Of a stretch of 64,000 nucleotides of DNA, positions 10,881-20,721 are shown piece after piece. Where the stretch lies: contig NZ_LGIT01000018.1 in the NCBI RefSeq assembly GCF_001187865.1, forward strand, positions 1 through 64,000. Reading direction: 5' to 3'. A program made the position numbers and the translations under genes. The notes under the pieces were generated by a model. The model worked only from the letters and a program-made list of their open reading frames with translations. It did no database searches and was not told the DNA's origin. The stretch comes from Klebsiella sp. RIT-PI-d (lineage in GTDB: Bacteria; Pseudomonadota; Gammaproteobacteria; Enterobacterales; Enterobacteriaceae). How positions within the stretch are numbered: position 1 is the stretch's first letter; the number at the start of each line of letters is the position of its first letter.

Positions 10881-10988
10881 ACCATACCATAAGAGGTAAA
10901 GAATTCAATACAAAATACGTACACATTACTTTACACAAACAAAATAAATGGGGCTAAAAGCTTACTAAATAGTAAATATTTATTTACA
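10881..10988 (-). promoter_or_regulatory. aroF promoter with TyrR boxes
   Basis: A strong TyrR box lies at 10971-10988 (AGTAAA-N6-TTTACA on the plus strand; consensus TGTAAA-N6-TTTACA). A weaker one is at 10918-10935 (CGTACA-N6-TTTACA). A minus-strand promoter TTGAAT (10908-10903), 16 bp, TATGGT (10886-10881) lies between the boxes and aroF. The layout agrees with TyrR repression by tyrosine. The exact -10 is uncertain because TATGGT occurs twice in overlap. Confidence 0.72.
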
Positions 10989-11037
10989 AGCAATGTAGCT
11001 AACCCGAGAAATCGAGATTAGCTACATCCTCCGGACG

Positions 11038-12402
11038 TTACATAACCTGCTGAATGCCGCGTGAACGGCGCATTTTCCAGCGTAAACAGTCAACCAGCAG
11101 AAAAATCACCAGGCTAACGCCCATTACCGGCATCGCAATACCCAGCACCAGTGCGCAGAGCGTGCACCCTATTTGCCCTGAGGGGGATAACTGCGCCATG
11201 CTTTGCAACAGCGAATTTAGCGGATTCTGCATACCCGCCACCGGACGCCGGAGCCACCATAGCCGGTAGCCCATTACAATGCTGACACAAAGCGCTGCGC
11301 CGAATGCAATCAGCAGCAGTTGGTTTGCAAGGCCAAACAGAACGCCCATATGGAAATCTACTCCCCATCGGGTCAGTTTAGCCATCAGCGGAAAGGCGGC
11401 AAAATAGGTATGGTCGATGATATTCATATTTTTCACATCCACTGCCACCGCATCCACCTGAGTCGGCCAGCGGCGATCGATCTCCGTAACGGTCCACGCA
11501 CGATCGGCGCTGCGGGCCGGGCGGATCTCAACGTAGCGCGCGTCAATCCCCGCCGACTGCGCAATATGCAGCACAGTATCGAAGTCCGTTAACTCAGACT
11601 TAGTTTCCATCCCGGACATGTCGCCGTGATGCGCATGATGCTCTGCATGGGGATCGTGAACATCGGCCTCCCCCTTAAGTTGGGTATTGACCTGTGGGGT
11701 AAGCCAGTTAAATGCCGTACGCATTTTATCGACGTTTCCGCCCGCCCACTGCGACCAGGTGAGCCCGGTGGCGGAAAACAGCAGCATACCTGCCAGCAAT
11801 AGCCAGCCGAGCGTAACATGTAACCGGCGTGTGTTCTGAACACAGTTATTTATGCGCCGCTTAGGACGGGTGAAAAACCACAGTACAATGCCACCCAGCG
11901 CGGCAATCCACATCCACGAGGCGGCCAGTTCGCTGTAATTTCTGCCGACATCGCCCAGCAGTAGCGAGCGATGTGCATAGTCGATCCACTGACGCAGCGG
12001 TAAAATGCCGCTGGTGCCGTAAACGGTCATATCACCTTTTACTGCAAGCGTAACCGGATCGATAAAGATTGCGCGGCTTTCCGAAGCGCCGAGCGTCGGG
12101 TCAGTGTACATTACCCGGGTTGTCTCACCAGATGCCAGCCCGGGCCGTACTGCCAGAAGTGACAACTGTCCCCCTGTAACCTGTTCGGCTACCGCGATTT
12201 GCTGCGCCAGCGGCTGTTGCTCTCCTTCGACACTCCCGTGTAAGGCATCGGCGTAGAGCCATGCTTCAAGCTGTGGCGTTGCCACGTAAAGCGTACCGGT
12301 TAAGGCCGCCACGAAAATAAACGGGCCGACAAACAGGCCAATATAGAAATGAAGACGGCGCAGTAATGTTATCCATGCCGCGCGTGGAGTGCAGGTTGTC
12401 AT
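11038..12402 (-). CDS. PepSY-associated TM-helix membrane protein
   Basis: The 454-residue inner-membrane protein has PepSY_TM features: a first helix at about 15-40 (LHFYIGLFVGPFIFVAALTG), further helices near 165, 200, 360 and 420, and periplasmic PepSY-like segments between them. A His-rich, Met-containing stretch lies around residues 248-266 (HDPHAEHHAHHGDMSGM) and looks like a metal ligand. Family members are linked to periplasmic iron or copper reduction and uptake. It follows the DUF2946 gene by 56 bp, so the two probably form an operon. A clear Shine-Dalgarno (GAGGAA) supports the start. The metal is not determined. Confidence 0.85.
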   Translation of the reverse strand: MTTCTPRAAWITLLRRLHFYIGLFVGPFIFVAALTGTLYVATPQLEAWLYADALHGSVEGEQQPLAQQIAVAEQVTGGQLSLLAVRPGLASGETTRVMYTDPTLGASESRAIFIDPVTLAVKGDMTVYGTSGILPLRQWIDYAHRSLLLGDVGRNYSELAASWMWIAALGGIVLWFFTRPKRRINNCVQNTRRLHVTLGWLLLAGMLLFSATGLTWSQWAGGNVDKMRTAFNWLTPQVNTQLKGEADVHDPHAEHHAHHGDMSGMETKSELTDFDTVLHIAQSAGIDARYVEIRPARSADRAWTVTEIDRRWPTQVDAVAVDVKNMNIIDHTYFAAFPLMAKLTRWGVDFHMGVLFGLANQLLLIAFGAALCVSIVMGYRLWWLRRPVAGMQNPLNSLLQSMAQLSPSGQIGCTLCALVLGIAMPVMGVSLVIFLLVDCLRWKMRRSRGIQQVM

Positions 12403-12458
12403 ACTTTTCCTCAGATAAGGTCAAACGGCGTTATACGCAGATGCGCATAATCGTTATG

Positions 12459-12869
12459 TCAGAATGGGGATAAAGCAGACTCGCCGGGCGGCGCGCGGGT
12501 ATCGGGATATAACCAAGGGAAGAAGTGCCAGTACGTTATGACGGGACGCGGCGGGCGATTTTTCTGGCGCAGCAGCACGGCGTACAGCACCATCACCAGC
12601 GCCAGCAGCAGTCCCGGAACGTGAACCAGCAGGACACAATAGCCGCAGGCTTCACCGTGATCGACAGGCATCGTCACTGGCGCAGGATCGTGTTCCCCAT
12701 GTCCGGCCATCATACTCATGTCATGATGCATCCCGGGCATGGCGCTCATGGGATCTTTTTGCAACGCGACAGAAATCAGCGGGGCCACAATAATCAACAG
12801 GATCGCAAACAGCGCGAACCCTGCCGCTGTGCGTAACTTACCTGATTGACGTCGTGCGTTATGGACCAC
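12459..12869 (-). CDS. DUF2946-family small membrane protein, His/Met-rich
   Basis: The 136-residue product has two hydrophobic helices (about 14-37 and 80-102). Between them lies a loop full of Met, His and Cys (MPGMHHDMSMMAGHGEH, then GEACGYC). This pattern is typical of DUF2946 proteins, which are often found with copper or PepSY genes. The start is GTG at 12869, preceded by AGGAGG. It is transcribed just ahead of the PepSY gene. A role in periplasmic copper or heme-iron handling is inference from composition and neighbour. In E. coli K-12 this locus holds yfiLRNB. Confidence 0.8.
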   Translation of the reverse strand: MVHNARRQSGKLRTAAGFALFAILLIIVAPLISVALQKDPMSAMPGMHHDMSMMAGHGEHDPAPVTMPVDHGEACGYCVLLVHVPGLLLALVMVLYAVLLRQKNRPPRPVITYWHFFPWLYPDTRAPPGESALSPF

Positions 12870-12941
12870 TTCCCCTCCTGCTGCGAGCGGACAGTGTAAA
12901 TGATTTATGACTAATCAGTTAACGCAATGCGTTTTTTTACG

Positions 12942-12974
12942 CATAAAAAAAGGGCCAGCCCGCAGGCCAGCCCT
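12942..12974 (-). terminator. rpsP operon terminator after rplS
   Basis: On the minus strand a GC-rich dyad (AGGGCTGGCC ... GGCTGGCCCT) is followed by seven T residues, about 28 bp after the rplS stop. Confidence 0.8.
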
Positions 12975-13002
12975 CTTATACGGATGTCGCAAAAGCGATA
13001 TC

Positions 13003-13353
<351 letters not shown>

Positions 13354-13390
13354 TTAATCTCTTATCCTGGGTAAACTGATATTCGGGGGC

Positions 13391-14158
13391 TTACGCCATC
13401 CCATCATGTTTATGTTGCTCATGTGCGTGTTCTTTTTTGAACTCCGCCAGCAACCTTGCTTGCTCTTCAGTCAGAGCCAGGTTTTCCAGAAGTTCAGGTC
13501 TTCTAAGCCAGGTGCGGCCCAGCGACTGCTTCAGACGCCAGCGACGTATCTCAGCATGGTTTCCCGACAGCAATACCGGCGGTACTTCCATCCCTTCTAA
13601 CACTTCAGGACGGGTATAGTGCGGGCAGTCCAGCAATCCGTCAGCAAAGGAATCTTCCGTTGCTGAGGCTTCATGGCCCAGAACCCCCGGGATAAACCGG
13701 GAAACCGAGTCAATCAGCGTCATTGCCGGTAACTCACCACCGCTGAGTACGTAATCGCCGATAGACCATTCTTCGTCAATTTCGGTTTGGATCACGCGCT
13801 CGTCTACGCCTTCGTAGCGACCACACACCAGAATCAGTTTCTGATTCGTTGCCAGTTCGCTGACGCCCGCTTGATCAAGCTTGCGTCCCTGAGGTGACAG
13901 ATAAATCACCTTAGCGCCTTCCCCTGCCGCTTCTTTTGCTGCATGAATGGCGTCCCGTAAAGGTTGCACCATCATTAACATCCCCGGTCCGCCGCCGTAA
14001 GGACGTTCGTCCACGGTACGGTGCCGGTCATGAGCGAAGTCGCGAGGACTCCAGCTCTGGATGTTCAGCAGGCCATTTTTTACAGCCCGGCCAGTTACCC
14101 CGTATTCGGTAATTGCACGAAACATTTCTGGAAACAGGCTCACAATACCTATAAACAC
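13391..14158 (-). CDS. trmD: tRNA (guanine37-N1)-methyltransferase TrmD
   Basis: TrmD methylates G37 next to the anticodon, preventing +1 frameshifts. The 255 residues match the E. coli length. The SPOUT trefoil-knot signature is present ([13 protein letters not shown] and the [15 protein letters not shown] region), with a C-terminal helical domain. Third gene of the ribosomal operon. Confidence 0.99.
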   Translation of the reverse strand: MFIGIVSLFPEMFRAITEYGVTGRAVKNGLLNIQSWSPRDFAHDRHRTVDERPYGGGPGMLMMVQPLRDAIHAAKEAAGEGAKVIYLSPQGRKLDQAGVSELATNQKLILVCGRYEGVDERVIQTEIDEEWSIGDYVLSGGELPAMTLIDSVSRFIPGVLGHEASATEDSFADGLLDCPHYTRPEVLEGMEVPPVLLSGNHAEIRRWRLKQSLGRTWLRRPELLENLALTEEQARLLAEFKKEHAHEQHKHDGMA

Positions 14159-14202
14159 CAGCCTATCCCCATTACGCCGTCATTTACCGTTTATCCGGTG
14201 GT

Positions 14203-14751
14203 TTAAAAACCAGGATCCCAATCTACTTCGATAGTCCGAGTAGCGAGATCGACTTTCTTGATAACCTGTCCATCGAGGAACGGTACAAGACGTTCCTTGA
14301 TACCAAACGCATCTTTCAGGTTTGCCTTAATGACGATAACGTCATTGGAGCCGGTTTCCATCATATCGATGACTTTGCCCAGCTCGTAGCCTTCGGTGGT
14401 GACTACCTGGCAACCCATAAGGTCTTTCCAGTAGTAGCTACCGTCTTCCAGCGCGGGCAACTGCGAAGAATCTACGACAATTTCACAATTAGTCAGTACA
14501 TTCGCGGCATCACGATCGTCAATGCCATGCAGCTTGATGATCAAATCCTGATTGTGGTGCTTCCAGCTTTCCAGCTGTACTGGCTGCCACTGACCCGCCT
14601 TCTGGATAAACCAGGGCTGATAGTCAAAAATGCTTTCGGCGTCTTCAGTGGAAGAAAACACTCTGAGCCAACCACGGATTCCGTAGGGAGAACCCATTTT
14701 TCCCAGTACAACCGGTTCAACGGGAACTTGTGCGGCGAGTTGCTTGCTCAT
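14203..14751 (-). CDS. rimM: 16S rRNA processing / 30S maturation factor RimM
   Basis: RimM binds S19 and helps mature the 3' domain of the 30S subunit. The 182-residue protein has an N-terminal RimM barrel ([15 protein letters not shown]) and a C-terminal PRC barrel ([11 protein letters not shown]). I use the ATG at 14751 (MSKQLAAQ), which gives the E. coli length. The frame is open three codons further upstream. It lies 18 bp after rpsP. Confidence 0.98.
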   Translation of the reverse strand: MSKQLAAQVPVEPVVLGKMGSPYGIRGWLRVFSSTEDAESIFDYQPWFIQKAGQWQPVQLESWKHHNQDLIIKLHGIDDRDAANVLTNCEIVVDSSQLPALEDGSYYWKDLMGCQVVTTEGYELGKVIDMMETGSNDVIVIKANLKDAFGIKERLVPFLDGQVIKKVDLATRTIEVDWDPGF

Positions 14752-14769
14752 CATGACCACCGTGACAGA

Positions 14770-15078
<309 letters not shown>

Positions 15079-15092
15079 TTAAAAGCCCGAAA

Positions 15093-15120
15093 ATTTTACT
15101 GATTTCTGGGGAAATTGCAA
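15093..15120 (-). promoter_or_regulatory. rpsP operon promoter
   Basis: Minus-strand -35 TTGCAA (15120-15115) and -10 TAAAAT (15098-15093), 16-bp spacer, with a GC-rich discriminator (CGGGC) as in stringently controlled ribosomal promoters. Confidence 0.72.
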
Positions 15121-15326
15121 TCAGCATCTTGCTGCTGAGCACGAAACAAGAGACAGAAGGTGTATATCGGTGCAGCCAGTTTAGTTCTGGCGTGCGCGCA
15201 ATACGTGAGCATTAACTCACTCTGCTCGCCCTTCGGCCCCCCTCAAGGGCGTGCAAAACACGTTCATGTTTTGTCGAGCACACCCCGGGGATTAAGTGGC
15301 AAACAAGATAGCCTTATGCCCTGATT
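15121..15326. other. ffh-rpsP intergenic segment without a gene
   Basis: No convincing ORF is seen between ffh and the rpsP promoter. Two short inverted repeats are present: GCCCTT/AAGGGC around 15228-15250, and CAAAACA/TGTTTTG around 15252-15272. Neither has a U-tract. They may stabilise or end the ffh transcript, which runs this way on the minus strand. I see nothing else. Confidence 0.5.
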
Positions 15327-16688
15327 TTAGCGGCCTGGAAAACCGGGCGGCATCATCCCTTTCATGCCACGCATCATCTTAGCCATGCCGCCTTTCTTCA
15401 TTTTCTTCATCATGCGCTGCATGTCGTCGAACTGCTTCAGAAGACGGTTTACATCCTGCACCTGCATCCCACAACCCTGCGCGATACGACGCTTACGGGA
15501 ACCTTTAATGATTTCCGGCTTCGCACGCTCTTTCAGCGTCATGGAGTTAATGATGGCTTCCATCCGCACCAGGACTTTATCGTCCATCTGCGATTTAACG
15601 TTATCCGGGATCTGCCCCATGCCCGGCAGCTTGCCCATCAGGCTCGCCATACCGCCCATGTTCTTCATCTGCTTAAGCTGCTCAAGGAAGTCGTTCAGGT
15701 CGAAACCGTCGCCCTTCTTCAGCTTGCTGGCTAATTTCTCGGCCTGCGCGCGGTCAACTTTCGTTTCGATATCTTCGATAAGCGACAGCACATCACCCAT
15801 GCCGAGGATACGAGACGCAATACGGTCCGGGTGGAACGGCTCCAGCGCTTCGGTTTTCTCACCGACGCCAAGGAACTTGATCGGCTTACCGGTAATGTGA
15901 CGAATAGAAAGTGCCGCACCGCCGCGGGCATCACCGTCAACTTTGGTCAGTACCACACCGGTTAACGGCAGCGCTTCGTTAAACGCTTTAGCCGTATTGG
16001 CCGCATCCTGACCGGTCATGGCATCTACGACAAATAGCGTTTCTACCGGGTTGATTGATGCATGGACCTGTTTGATCTCGTCCATCATCGCTTCGTCAAC
16101 GTGCAGACGACCGGCGGTATCCACCAGCAGCACGTCGTAGAACTGGAGCTTCGCTTCTTTTAACGCGGCATTAACGATATCGACCGGTTTCTGCCCGACG
16201 TCAGACGGGAAGAAATCCACGCCAACCTGTTCGGCCAGGGTTTCAAGCTGTTTTATCGCCGCAGGGCGATAAACGTCAGCCGAAACCACCAGCACTTTTT
16301 TCTTGTGCTTTTCGCGTAAAAACTTACCCAGCTTGCCGACGCTTGTGGTTTTACCGGCACCTTGCAGGCCCGCCATCAGCACTACGGCTGGCGGCTGCGC
16401 AGCCAGATTCAGCACCTGGTTTTCTTCGCCCATCGCCGCAACCAGCTCGTTGCGCACGATTTTGACGAATTCCTGACCCGGCGTCAGGCTCTTATTCACT
16501 TCATGACCAACCGCTTTTTCTTTTACGCGGTTGATGAATTCACGCACTACCGGCAGCGCAACGTCAGCCTCCAGCAGCGCCATACGCACTTCACGCAGCG
16601 TCTCTTTAACGTTTTCTTCAGTAAGGCGTCCACGGCCACTGATATTGCGCAGCGTGCGCGACAAACGATCGGTTAAATTATCAAACAT
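15327..16688 (-). CDS. ffh: Signal recognition particle GTPase Ffh
   Basis: Ffh with 4.5S RNA brings ribosomes making inner-membrane proteins to FtsY. The 453 residues comprise an N domain, a G domain with GLQGAGKT (107-114), DTAGR and TKVDGDARGG motifs, and a methionine-rich C-terminal M domain (KKMKKGGMAKMMRGMKGM near the end). Length and order match E. coli. It diverges from ypjD. Confidence 0.99.
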   Translation of the reverse strand: MFDNLTDRLSRTLRNISGRGRLTEENVKETLREVRMALLEADVALPVVREFINRVKEKAVGHEVNKSLTPGQEFVKIVRNELVAAMGEENQVLNLAAQPPAVVLMAGLQGAGKTTSVGKLGKFLREKHKKKVLVVSADVYRPAAIKQLETLAEQVGVDFFPSDVGQKPVDIVNAALKEAKLQFYDVLLVDTAGRLHVDEAMMDEIKQVHASINPVETLFVVDAMTGQDAANTAKAFNEALPLTGVVLTKVDGDARGGAALSIRHITGKPIKFLGVGEKTEALEPFHPDRIASRILGMGDVLSLIEDIETKVDRAQAEKLASKLKKGDGFDLNDFLEQLKQMKNMGGMASLMGKLPGMGQIPDNVKSQMDDKVLVRMEAIINSMTLKERAKPEIIKGSRKRRIAQGCGMQVQDVNRLLKQFDDMQRMMKKMKKGGMAKMMRGMKGMMPPGFPGR

Positions 16689-16853
16689 TGTCTCTCGCCT
16701 GAGGTGGAAACGGTCGGTCGCTTACGCGACGCGTCTACAGAATTTTGCCGGAGTATAACATGAAGCCGCCTTTGTTGTTATGCAACGGTTGGAGCGAAGG
16801 TCGCGTAACGTTATACTGATCCTCTTTCTTCCCGGTGAACTCTCAATACACTT

Positions 16854-17645
16854 ATGCCTGTTTTTGCGCTGCTCGCTCTTGTTGCCTATTCATTCAGCCT
16901 GGCGCTGATCATTCCCGGCCTGCTTCAGAAAAATAGCGGCTGGCGGCGCATGGCGATCCTGTCGGCGGTTATCGCGCTGGTTTGCCACGCATTTGCGCTG
17001 GAAGCGCGCATTTTTCCTGACGGAGATGGCGGCCAGAATCTTAGCCTGTTGAATGTCGGTTCACTGGTCAGCCTGATGATCTGTACGGTGATGACCATCG
17101 TTGCCTCGCGCAATCGCGGCTGGCTGTTGCTGCCGGTGGTGTACGCATTCGCCTTCATCAATCTGGCTTTCGCCAGTTTCGTACCCAATGAGTACATTAC
17201 CCATCTGGAAGCGACGCCCGGCGTCATGGTGCATATTGGAATGTCGCTGTTCTCTTACGCGACGCTGATCATTGCCGCACTCTATGCGTTGCAGCTGGCG
17301 TGGATTGACTACCAGCTAAAAAATAAGAAGCTGGCTTTTAACAGTGAAATGCCACCGCTGATGAGCATTGAGCGCAAAATGTTTCACATCACTCAAATCG
17401 GTGTGGTGCTGTTGACCCTGACGTTATGTACCGGATTGTTTTACATGCATAACTTATTCAGCATGGAAAATATCGACAAAGCGATCCTGTCGATTATTGC
17501 ATGGTTTGTCTATATCGTTCTGCTGTGGGGCCACTATCATAAAGGATGGCGCGGTCGTCGCGTGGTCTGGTTCAACGTCGCGGGTGCCTGCATCCTGACG
17601 CTGGCGTACTTTGGTAGCCGCGTCGTGCAGCAGTTCGTCAGCTAA
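16854..17645 (+). CDS. ypjD: CcsA-like inner-membrane protein YpjD
   Basis: The 263-residue protein is very hydrophobic, with about eight membrane helices. It has the CcsA/CcmC-like fold family's tryptophan and histidine pattern (for example LLWGHYHKGWRGRR). E. coli YpjD is the orthologue by position and sequence, and the family is linked to the neighbouring corB gene. Its biochemical role is not established. It ends 10 bp before the corB start, so the pair is probably cotranscribed. No strong Shine-Dalgarno is seen before the chosen ATG. Confidence 0.93.
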   Translation: MPVFALLALVAYSFSLALIIPGLLQKNSGWRRMAILSAVIALVCHAFALEARIFPDGDGGQNLSLLNVGSLVSLMICTVMTIVASRNRGWLLLPVVYAFAFINLAFASFVPNEYITHLEATPGVMVHIGMSLFSYATLIIAALYALQLAWIDYQLKNKKLAFNSEMPPLMSIERKMFHITQIGVVLLTLTLCTGLFYMHNLFSMENIDKAILSIIAWFVYIVLLWGHYHKGWRGRRVVWFNVAGACILTLAYFGSRVVQQFVS

Positions 17646-17655
17646 GGAGTCCCCC

Positions 17656-18942
17656 CTGGAACACATTTCTACCACCACGCTGATCGTCACATTGATCGTC
17701 ATGGTGGTTATCTCCGCTTATTTCTCCGGTTCAGAAACCGGCATGATGACGCTCAACCGCTATCGGCTGAGGCATCTGGCGAAAAAAGGCAACCGTGCGG
17801 CAAAACGTGTAGAAGCGTTATTACGTAAACCTGACCGGCTGATAAGCCTGGTTTTGATTGGCAATAACCTGGTCAACATCCTCGCGTCGGCGTTGGGCAC
17901 TATCGTCGGGATGCGCCTGTACGGTGATGCAGGCGTAGCCATTGCCACCGGGATCCTGACTTTTATCGTGCTGGTTTTTGCTGAAGTTTTACCGAAAACC
18001 ATTGCCGCGCTGTATCCGGAAAAAGTGGCCTACCCCAGCAGCCTGTTGTTGGCTCCTTTGCAAATTCTGATGATGCCGCTGGTATGGCTGCTGAATACGA
18101 TTACCCGCATGCTGATGCGCTTAATGGGCCTTAAAACCGATATCGCGATCAGCGGATCGTTAAGTAAAGATGAGCTGCGCACGCTGGTTAACGAATCCCG
18201 CTCACAGATTTCACGTCGTAATCAGGACATGCTGCTGTCGATCCTCGATCTGGAGAAAATCAGCGTCGACGACATCATGATCCCGCGTAACGAGATTGTC
18301 GGCATCGATATTAACGACGACTGGAAATCCATCGTCCGCCAGCTTACCCACTCCCCTCACGGACGCATTGTTCTGTACCGTGATTCTCTGGATAACACCA
18401 TCAGTATGCTGCGCGTGCGCGAAGCATGGCGGCTGATGCAGGAGAAGAAAGAGTTTACTAAAGAAGTTATGCTGCGGGCGTCCGACGAAATTTACTACGT
18501 CCCGGAAGGCACGCCGCTCAGTACCCAGCTGATTAAATTTCAGCGGAACAAAAAGAAAGTGGGCCTGGTGGTCAATGAATATGGCGATATTCAGGGACTG
18601 GTCACAGTTGAAGATATTCTCGAAGAGATTGTCGGCGACTTTACCACGTCAATGTCACCGACATTGGCGGAAGAAGTCACGCCGCAAAATGACGGCTCGG
18701 TGATTATTGAAGGTGGCGCTAACGTGCGCGAGCTGAATAAAGCGTTTAACTGGCAGTTGCCGGAAGAAGATGCGCGTACGGTCAACGGTATCATTCTTGA
18801 AGCGCTGGAAGAGATCCCGGCCTCCGGCACGCGTGTGCGCATCAAACAGTACGATATTGATATTCTCGACGTGCAGGACAATATGATTAAGCAGGTAAGA
18901 GTAATGCCGGTGAAACCGATTCGCGAGAGCATTGCGGAATAG
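17656..18942 (+). CDS. corB: CorB/CNNM-type membrane protein with CBS domains (YfjD)
   Basis: The product has a DUF21 transmembrane domain (about 1-180; SGSETGMMTLNRYRLRHL), a CBS pair (about 190-330) and a C-terminal CorC_HlyC transporter-associated domain. This family acts in Mg2+/Co2+ efflux or homeostasis. The start appears to be CTG at 17656: a perfect AAGGAG lies 6 bp upstream, and the resulting 428 residues equal the E. coli protein (EHISTTT...). An in-frame TTG at 17611 inside ypjD is the only upstream alternative and has no ribosome site. The membrane topology is intact. Confidence 0.94.
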   Translation: MEHISTTTLIVTLIVMVVISAYFSGSETGMMTLNRYRLRHLAKKGNRAAKRVEALLRKPDRLISLVLIGNNLVNILASALGTIVGMRLYGDAGVAIATGILTFIVLVFAEVLPKTIAALYPEKVAYPSSLLLAPLQILMMPLVWLLNTITRMLMRLMGLKTDIAISGSLSKDELRTLVNESRSQISRRNQDMLLSILDLEKISVDDIMIPRNEIVGIDINDDWKSIVRQLTHSPHGRIVLYRDSLDNTISMLRVREAWRLMQEKKEFTKEVMLRASDEIYYVPEGTPLSTQLIKFQRNKKKVGLVVNEYGDIQGLVTVEDILEEIVGDFTTSMSPTLAEEVTPQNDGSVIIEGGANVRELNKAFNWQLPEEDARTVNGIILEALEEIPASGTRVRIKQYDIDILDVQDNMIKQVRVMPVKPIRESIAE

Positions 18943-18957
18943 AATAGCGGCACTGAC

Positions 18958-18991
18958 CTGAGCAGCAGCAAAGCACGTCGCTGCTGCTCAG
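18958..18991. terminator. Hairpin between convergent corB and grpE
   Basis: A perfect 12-bp inverted repeat CTGAGCAGCAGC / GCTGCTGCTCAG with a 10-nt loop lies between the two convergent genes. It has no strong T-run on either side, so it is a probable bidirectional stop or 3'-end stabiliser rather than a textbook terminator. Confidence 0.6.
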
Positions 18992-19043
18992 CATTATTTC
19001 CGCCAGAAGGCAAACAAGCCGAAAACCGACCTGTCTACGCGGC

Positions 19044-19667
<624 letters not shown>

Positions 19668-19679
19668 CTAACTTCGCTT

Positions 19680-19708
19680 ATTATGGGGATCGGTTTCCTG
19701 GTTTCAAG
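19680..19708 (-). promoter_or_regulatory. sigma-32 heat-shock promoter of grpE
   Basis: Minus-strand CTTGAA (19708-19703), a 14-bp spacer and CCCCATAAT (19688-19680) form a near-perfect sigma-32 promoter in the grpE-nadK gap. Confidence 0.9.
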
Positions 19709-19756
19709 GGAAGCAATCACATTGTCATCAATCATTGGCACAAGGACCACCAGAAA

Positions 19757-20635
19757 ATGAACGCTCATTTCAAGTGCATTGGTATAGTCGGACATCCGCG
19801 TCACCCTACCGCGCTCACCACACATGAAATGCTCTATCGCTGGCTCAGTTCCCGGGGCTATGAGGTAATGATTGAGCAGCAAATCGCACGTGAGCTGAAT
19901 TTAAACGAGGTCCGCACCGGCACGCTGGCGGAAATCGGTCAGCAGGCGGATCTGGCCGTCGTTGTCGGCGGCGATGGCAACATGCTGGGTGCCGCGCGCA
20001 CTCTGGCCCGCTATGACATCAAAGTCATTGGTATTAACCGTGGCAACCTCGGCTTTCTGACCGATCTTGACCCGGATAATGCGCACCAGCAGCTGGCCAA
20101 TGTTCTGGAAGGGGAATATATCACCGAGAAGCGTTTCCTGCTGGAAGCCCAGGTATGCCAGAAAGCGTGTCAGAAACGGATCAGCACGGCCATTAATGAG
20201 GTGGTTTTGCATCCCGGTAAAGTCGCTCATATGATTGAATTTGAAGTCTATATCGACGAGGTTTTTGCCTTCTCACAGCGCTCTGATGGTTTAATTATTT
20301 CTACGCCTACCGGGTCAACGGCCTATTCCCTCTCAGCAGGAGGTCCCATCCTGACGCCCTCGCTGGATGCCATTACGCTGGTGCCGATGTTTCCCCATAC
20401 CCTTTCTGCTCGCCCGCTGGTCATCAACAGCTGCAGCACCATTCGCCTGCGGTTTTCGCATCACGGCAGCGATCTGGAAATTAGCTGTGATAGCCAAATT
20501 GCACTGCCGATTCAGGAAGATGAAGATGTTTTGATTCGCCGTAGCGACTACTATCTGAACCTTATTCATCCTAAAGATTATAACTATTTCAATACGCTAA
20601 GTGCGAAACTGGGCTGGTCAAAAAAATTGTTCTGA
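19757..20635 (+). CDS. nadK: NAD kinase
   Basis: NadK phosphorylates NAD+ to NADP+ with ATP. The 292-residue protein has the family's GGDGN motif (71-75) and the [16 protein letters not shown] substrate loop. The length is the same as in E. coli. It diverges from grpE and is followed by the SOS-controlled recN promoter. Confidence 0.98.
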   Translation: MNAHFKCIGIVGHPRHPTALTTHEMLYRWLSSRGYEVMIEQQIARELNLNEVRTGTLAEIGQQADLAVVVGGDGNMLGAARTLARYDIKVIGINRGNLGFLTDLDPDNAHQQLANVLEGEYITEKRFLLEAQVCQKACQKRISTAINEVVLHPGKVAHMIEFEVYIDEVFAFSQRSDGLIISTPTGSTAYSLSAGGPILTPSLDAITLVPMFPHTLSARPLVINSCSTIRLRFSHHGSDLEISCDSQIALPIQEDEDVLIRRSDYYLNLIHPKDYNYFNTLSAKLGWSKKLF

Positions 20636-20651
20636 TTTTGTATCGCAGGCC

Positions 20652-20695
20652 TTTACTGGATAAAAAACCAGTTTATACTGTACGTAAACACAGTT
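20652..20695 (+). promoter_or_regulatory. recN promoter with two LexA boxes
   Basis: Two SOS boxes lie 6 bp apart: CTGG-N8-CCAG (20656-20671) and CTGT-N8-ACAG (20678-20693). The second is a perfect consensus. The promoter TTTACT (20652-20657), 16 bp, TATACT (20674-20679) overlaps both, so LexA would block it. This is the same design as E. coli recN. Confidence 0.92.
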
Positions 20696-20721
20696 ATGGT
20701 TTTTCATACAGGAAGGCAGCT

